Assembly (NCBI GenBank): GCA_051294375.1
Contig: JBJCIZ010000239.1
Location: 536,159-600,158 of the forward strand
Direction of reading: 5' to 3'
DNA from: Paraspadella gotoi
Taxonomy: Eukaryota; Chaetognatha
Length of the DNA: 64,000 nucleotides
Below are positions 62,065 to 64,000 of the stretch, one piece after another (positions within the stretch are counted from its first letter, which is position 1; the number at the start of each line of letters is the position of its first letter). A program made the translations under genes and the position numbers. Below the pieces are notes generated by a model, which searched no databases, was not told the origin of the DNA, and worked only from the letters and a program-made list of their open reading frames with translations.

Positions 62065-63050
62065 CTCTCATCTCTCATCCATCATCTCTCAGTCTCTCTC
62101 TCTCTTTCGTTCACCTAGCTTTCCAAGTCTAAGTTCCATATCCAAGCCATGACTCATCTTTCTGAAAAAAAAATTCGTTGTCCTGGTTAAAGAATCTCAA
62201 AATTCTGATCACAGTTTTATGTGTTCACCACACAACTCTCTTATCTCATCTCTCTCATCTCATCAGTCTCTCTCTCTCATCTCTCTCTCTCTCTCTCTCA
62301 CTCTCTCCTCTCGTCTCTTCTCTCTCCTCATCTCTCCTCTCTCTTTCTTCCCGCTCTCTCTCTCTTTCTCGTTTTTATTCATTCTTTCACACTTTACTTT
62401 TTCTTTGTTCTCCTTAAAATGTTCCCCTGAGGCAAATCTACTCACTGAGATTTCAGACACTCAGTTTATTCTACTCTTGAGATTTTTACTTTGAGAAAAT
62501 GTTTTTTAAAACTCTCTTACTTTATTAATATTATATATTATATATTTATAATATTAATAATATTTTAATAATTCATAGAAGGACACAGTTTTTATGTTCG
62601 TCAATCATTCAAAATCAAGACAAAAATAATCATTTTATTTCTTCCCGATTTAGATTTTTTTTTATTTAGAAACAAAAACAAAAACAAAATAAAAACAAAA
62701 ACAACGGGTTTTCGATAGACTATTTTGGGTTTAAAGCCTCAATTTCCGTTTCCAAGATAATAAAATTACAAAATATGACAAGCTTTCTCTCCAGCCACTC
62801 TCACGTTATTATTAGAAAAAATTACATTTTTTTTTTCGTTTTCAGGTTGTAATACAATCACTCCAAATACAATATTACATTTTTAGAATCGGAATTTAAT
62901 TTATCTTTCCTCCGAATTTTCGTCGTAAAAACGAAATTTTTCGTCATCGGAATCAAAATCATCTTTACTTTTTCGTCGCGAGAAATAATTCAGTTTTTCT
63001 CGCGACGCAGATGCCTTCGCGTCGTCGAATGACAGTTCTGGCAAAATGCC
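61562..63050 (-). repeat. Block B, inverted copy
   Basis: The reverse complement of 58800-60368. It joins block A copy 2 without a gap near 61562, within a T-run. It ends beside (CT)n and the gap 63091-63317. It holds the intact form of the terminal-exon candidate. Confidence 0.88.
62901..63037 (-). CDS. Candidate terminal coding exon, acidic, unrecognised
   Basis: On the minus strand ATTTTGCCAG (AG at 63039-63038) could be an acceptor. The frame after it reads LSFDDAKASASREKLNYFSR, RKSKDDFDSDDEKFRFYDEN and SEER, then TAA at 62903-62901. The residue mix (Lys/Arg/Asp/Phe/Tyr, no simple repeat) and the clean stop look like a genuine protein end. Upstream the frame runs into a GA tract and a gap, so earlier exons cannot be seen. 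The inverted counterpart at about 58895-59030 carries the same sequence with insertions that destroy the frame, consistent with sequencing error there. No domain is recognised. The weak pyrimidine tract makes the exon start uncertain. Confidence 0.35.
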
Positions 63051-63051
63051 A

Positions 63052-63090
<39 letters not shown>

Positions 63091-64000
63091 NNNNNNNNNN
63101 NNNNNNNNNNNNNNNNNNNNNNNNNNNNNNNNNNNNNNNNNNNNNNNNNNNNNNNNNNNNNNNNNNNNNNNNNNNNNNNNNNNNNNNNNNNNNNNNNNNN
63201 NNNNNNNNNNNNNNNNNNNNNNNNNNNNNNNNNNNNNNNNNNNNNNNNNNNNNNNNNNNNNNNNNNNNNNNNNNNNNNNNNNNNNNNNNNNNNNNNNNNN
63301 NNNNNNNNNNNNNNNNNTCCCCGCTCACCGCCCACAATCCGGTTTTCTCTTTCCAGCCCACAAAAGCCACGATCTCTCTCAACTTCATCGACCACAAGCT
63401 TTTTTTTATATTTTTTTAAAATAAATATATAAAATATATATAGATATAGATACAAATATATATAGATATACTAGACATAGATATTCATTTTTACTTTTAA
63501 CTTTTTAAGGTTTAACTTTTTCTAAATTTTCCAAACGTTTTCTTTTTACTTAAATCTTCAAAGTTAATAAATTTTGAAATATTTTATTATCTTATCATTT
63601 TCTTTTTCGTCACTTAAAAATATTAGGAAAAAAAGTAAATTAATTTAATTCCTCTTAGATTCCTTTCTTCCCTTTATTATACTTTAAATCTACCTTCTTT
63701 CTTTATTTTTTATTTCTTCCCTATTTACTTTCTTTTCACTAAAAATCTTAATCCTTAATTCCTTTTTTTTCCTTCAGAAATTGAATCTTGATAATTTTAA
63801 CTCATTTTAGTTTATTCGTCGTGAAATTATAAAGAAACTTTAGGTCATTTTACTGAGTTCGTTTTTCGTTCGATCCTTTGTTCGTATGTATGTTCGTTAG
63901 TTCGTTTGTCCCTTCAATCGTTCGTTTAGTAGGTTTTAAAACTTTATTCTTTCTACCAAAAAACAACTGTTTCGTCACTTTGACTCGCGTAACCTTAAAG
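63051..64000. other. (CT)n, 227-N gap, then AT-rich edge sequence
   Basis: (CT)n at 63051-63090 abuts the gap 63091-63317. ATATATAGATATAGATA low complexity lies at 63425-63485. TTCG-rich words (GTTCGTTCGATCC-like) lie at 63858-63930. No gene is seen before the window ends. Confidence 0.55.

Overview
This is a eukaryotic, almost certainly invertebrate animal, nuclear genome window. It is dominated by repeats, scaffold gaps and low-complexity DNA. No complete, securely recognisable host gene is visible. The evidence for a eukaryote is: no operon-like coding; a 5'-truncated non-LTR retrotransposon; dispersed non-autonomous elements; splice-site-like signals; and very abundant (GA/CT)n, (GAC)n, (AAT)n and (TTTC)n microsatellites. 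One dispersed family (six copies) carries subterminal inverted repeats, a GACC/GACA tetranucleotide core and a 3' hairpin. That architecture is known from Helentron-associated 'pearl/HINE' elements, which are common in molluscs, so a mollusc is my preferred but unproven guess.

Layout. 1-8.6 kb: microsatellites, one pearl-like element (1.98-2.35 kb), a LINE reverse-transcriptase fragment on the minus strand (2.7-3.6 kb) and AT-rich spacer. 8.7-11.4 kb: the most gene-like stretch on the plus strand. It has a CCAAT/AP-1 promoter candidate, a short ATG exon with a donor, a 140-bp tandem array whose acidic frame runs into a unique C-terminus, and another Asp-rich open stretch. 11.37-24.66 kb: a 6-7 kb tandem direct duplication whose copies differ mainly by small indels, with a ~480-bp segment inverted in copy 2. 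24.8-34 kb: a long polypurine tract, a dimeric LINE-derived short repeat, two large gaps, and a CCAAT pair followed by several GTTGCTAAG-type (RFX X-box-like) sites. 34.0-40.7 kb: two more direct duplications plus a fold-back inverted repeat. 40.7-57 kb: dispersed-element copies (LINE-derived, pearl-like, TIR elements with CCCTAA-like interiors), a GC-rich promoter/first-exon candidate (43.8-44.0 kb), a possible internal exon (45.7 kb), an acidic ORF broken by one base (48.4-48.7 kb), another fold-back (51.2-52.1 kb) and a purine minisatellite. 57.2-63.05 kb: a compound structure A-B-B(inverted, partial)-A-B(inverted) containing a candidate terminal exon on the minus strand (62.90-63.04 kb).

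Two points govern interpretation. First, many duplicated or inverted blocks touch gaps of exactly 25 N. Several have base-identical cores with indel-noisy flanks, which is what unpolished long-read gap filling or unmerged haplotypes would produce, so copy number here should not be trusted without read support. Second, the coding candidates that remain are short, hydrophilic, Asp/Asn-rich C-termini on GAC-repeat backgrounds. They may be real exons of acidic proteins damaged by indel errors, or simply microsatellite-driven open frames. I name no function for them.
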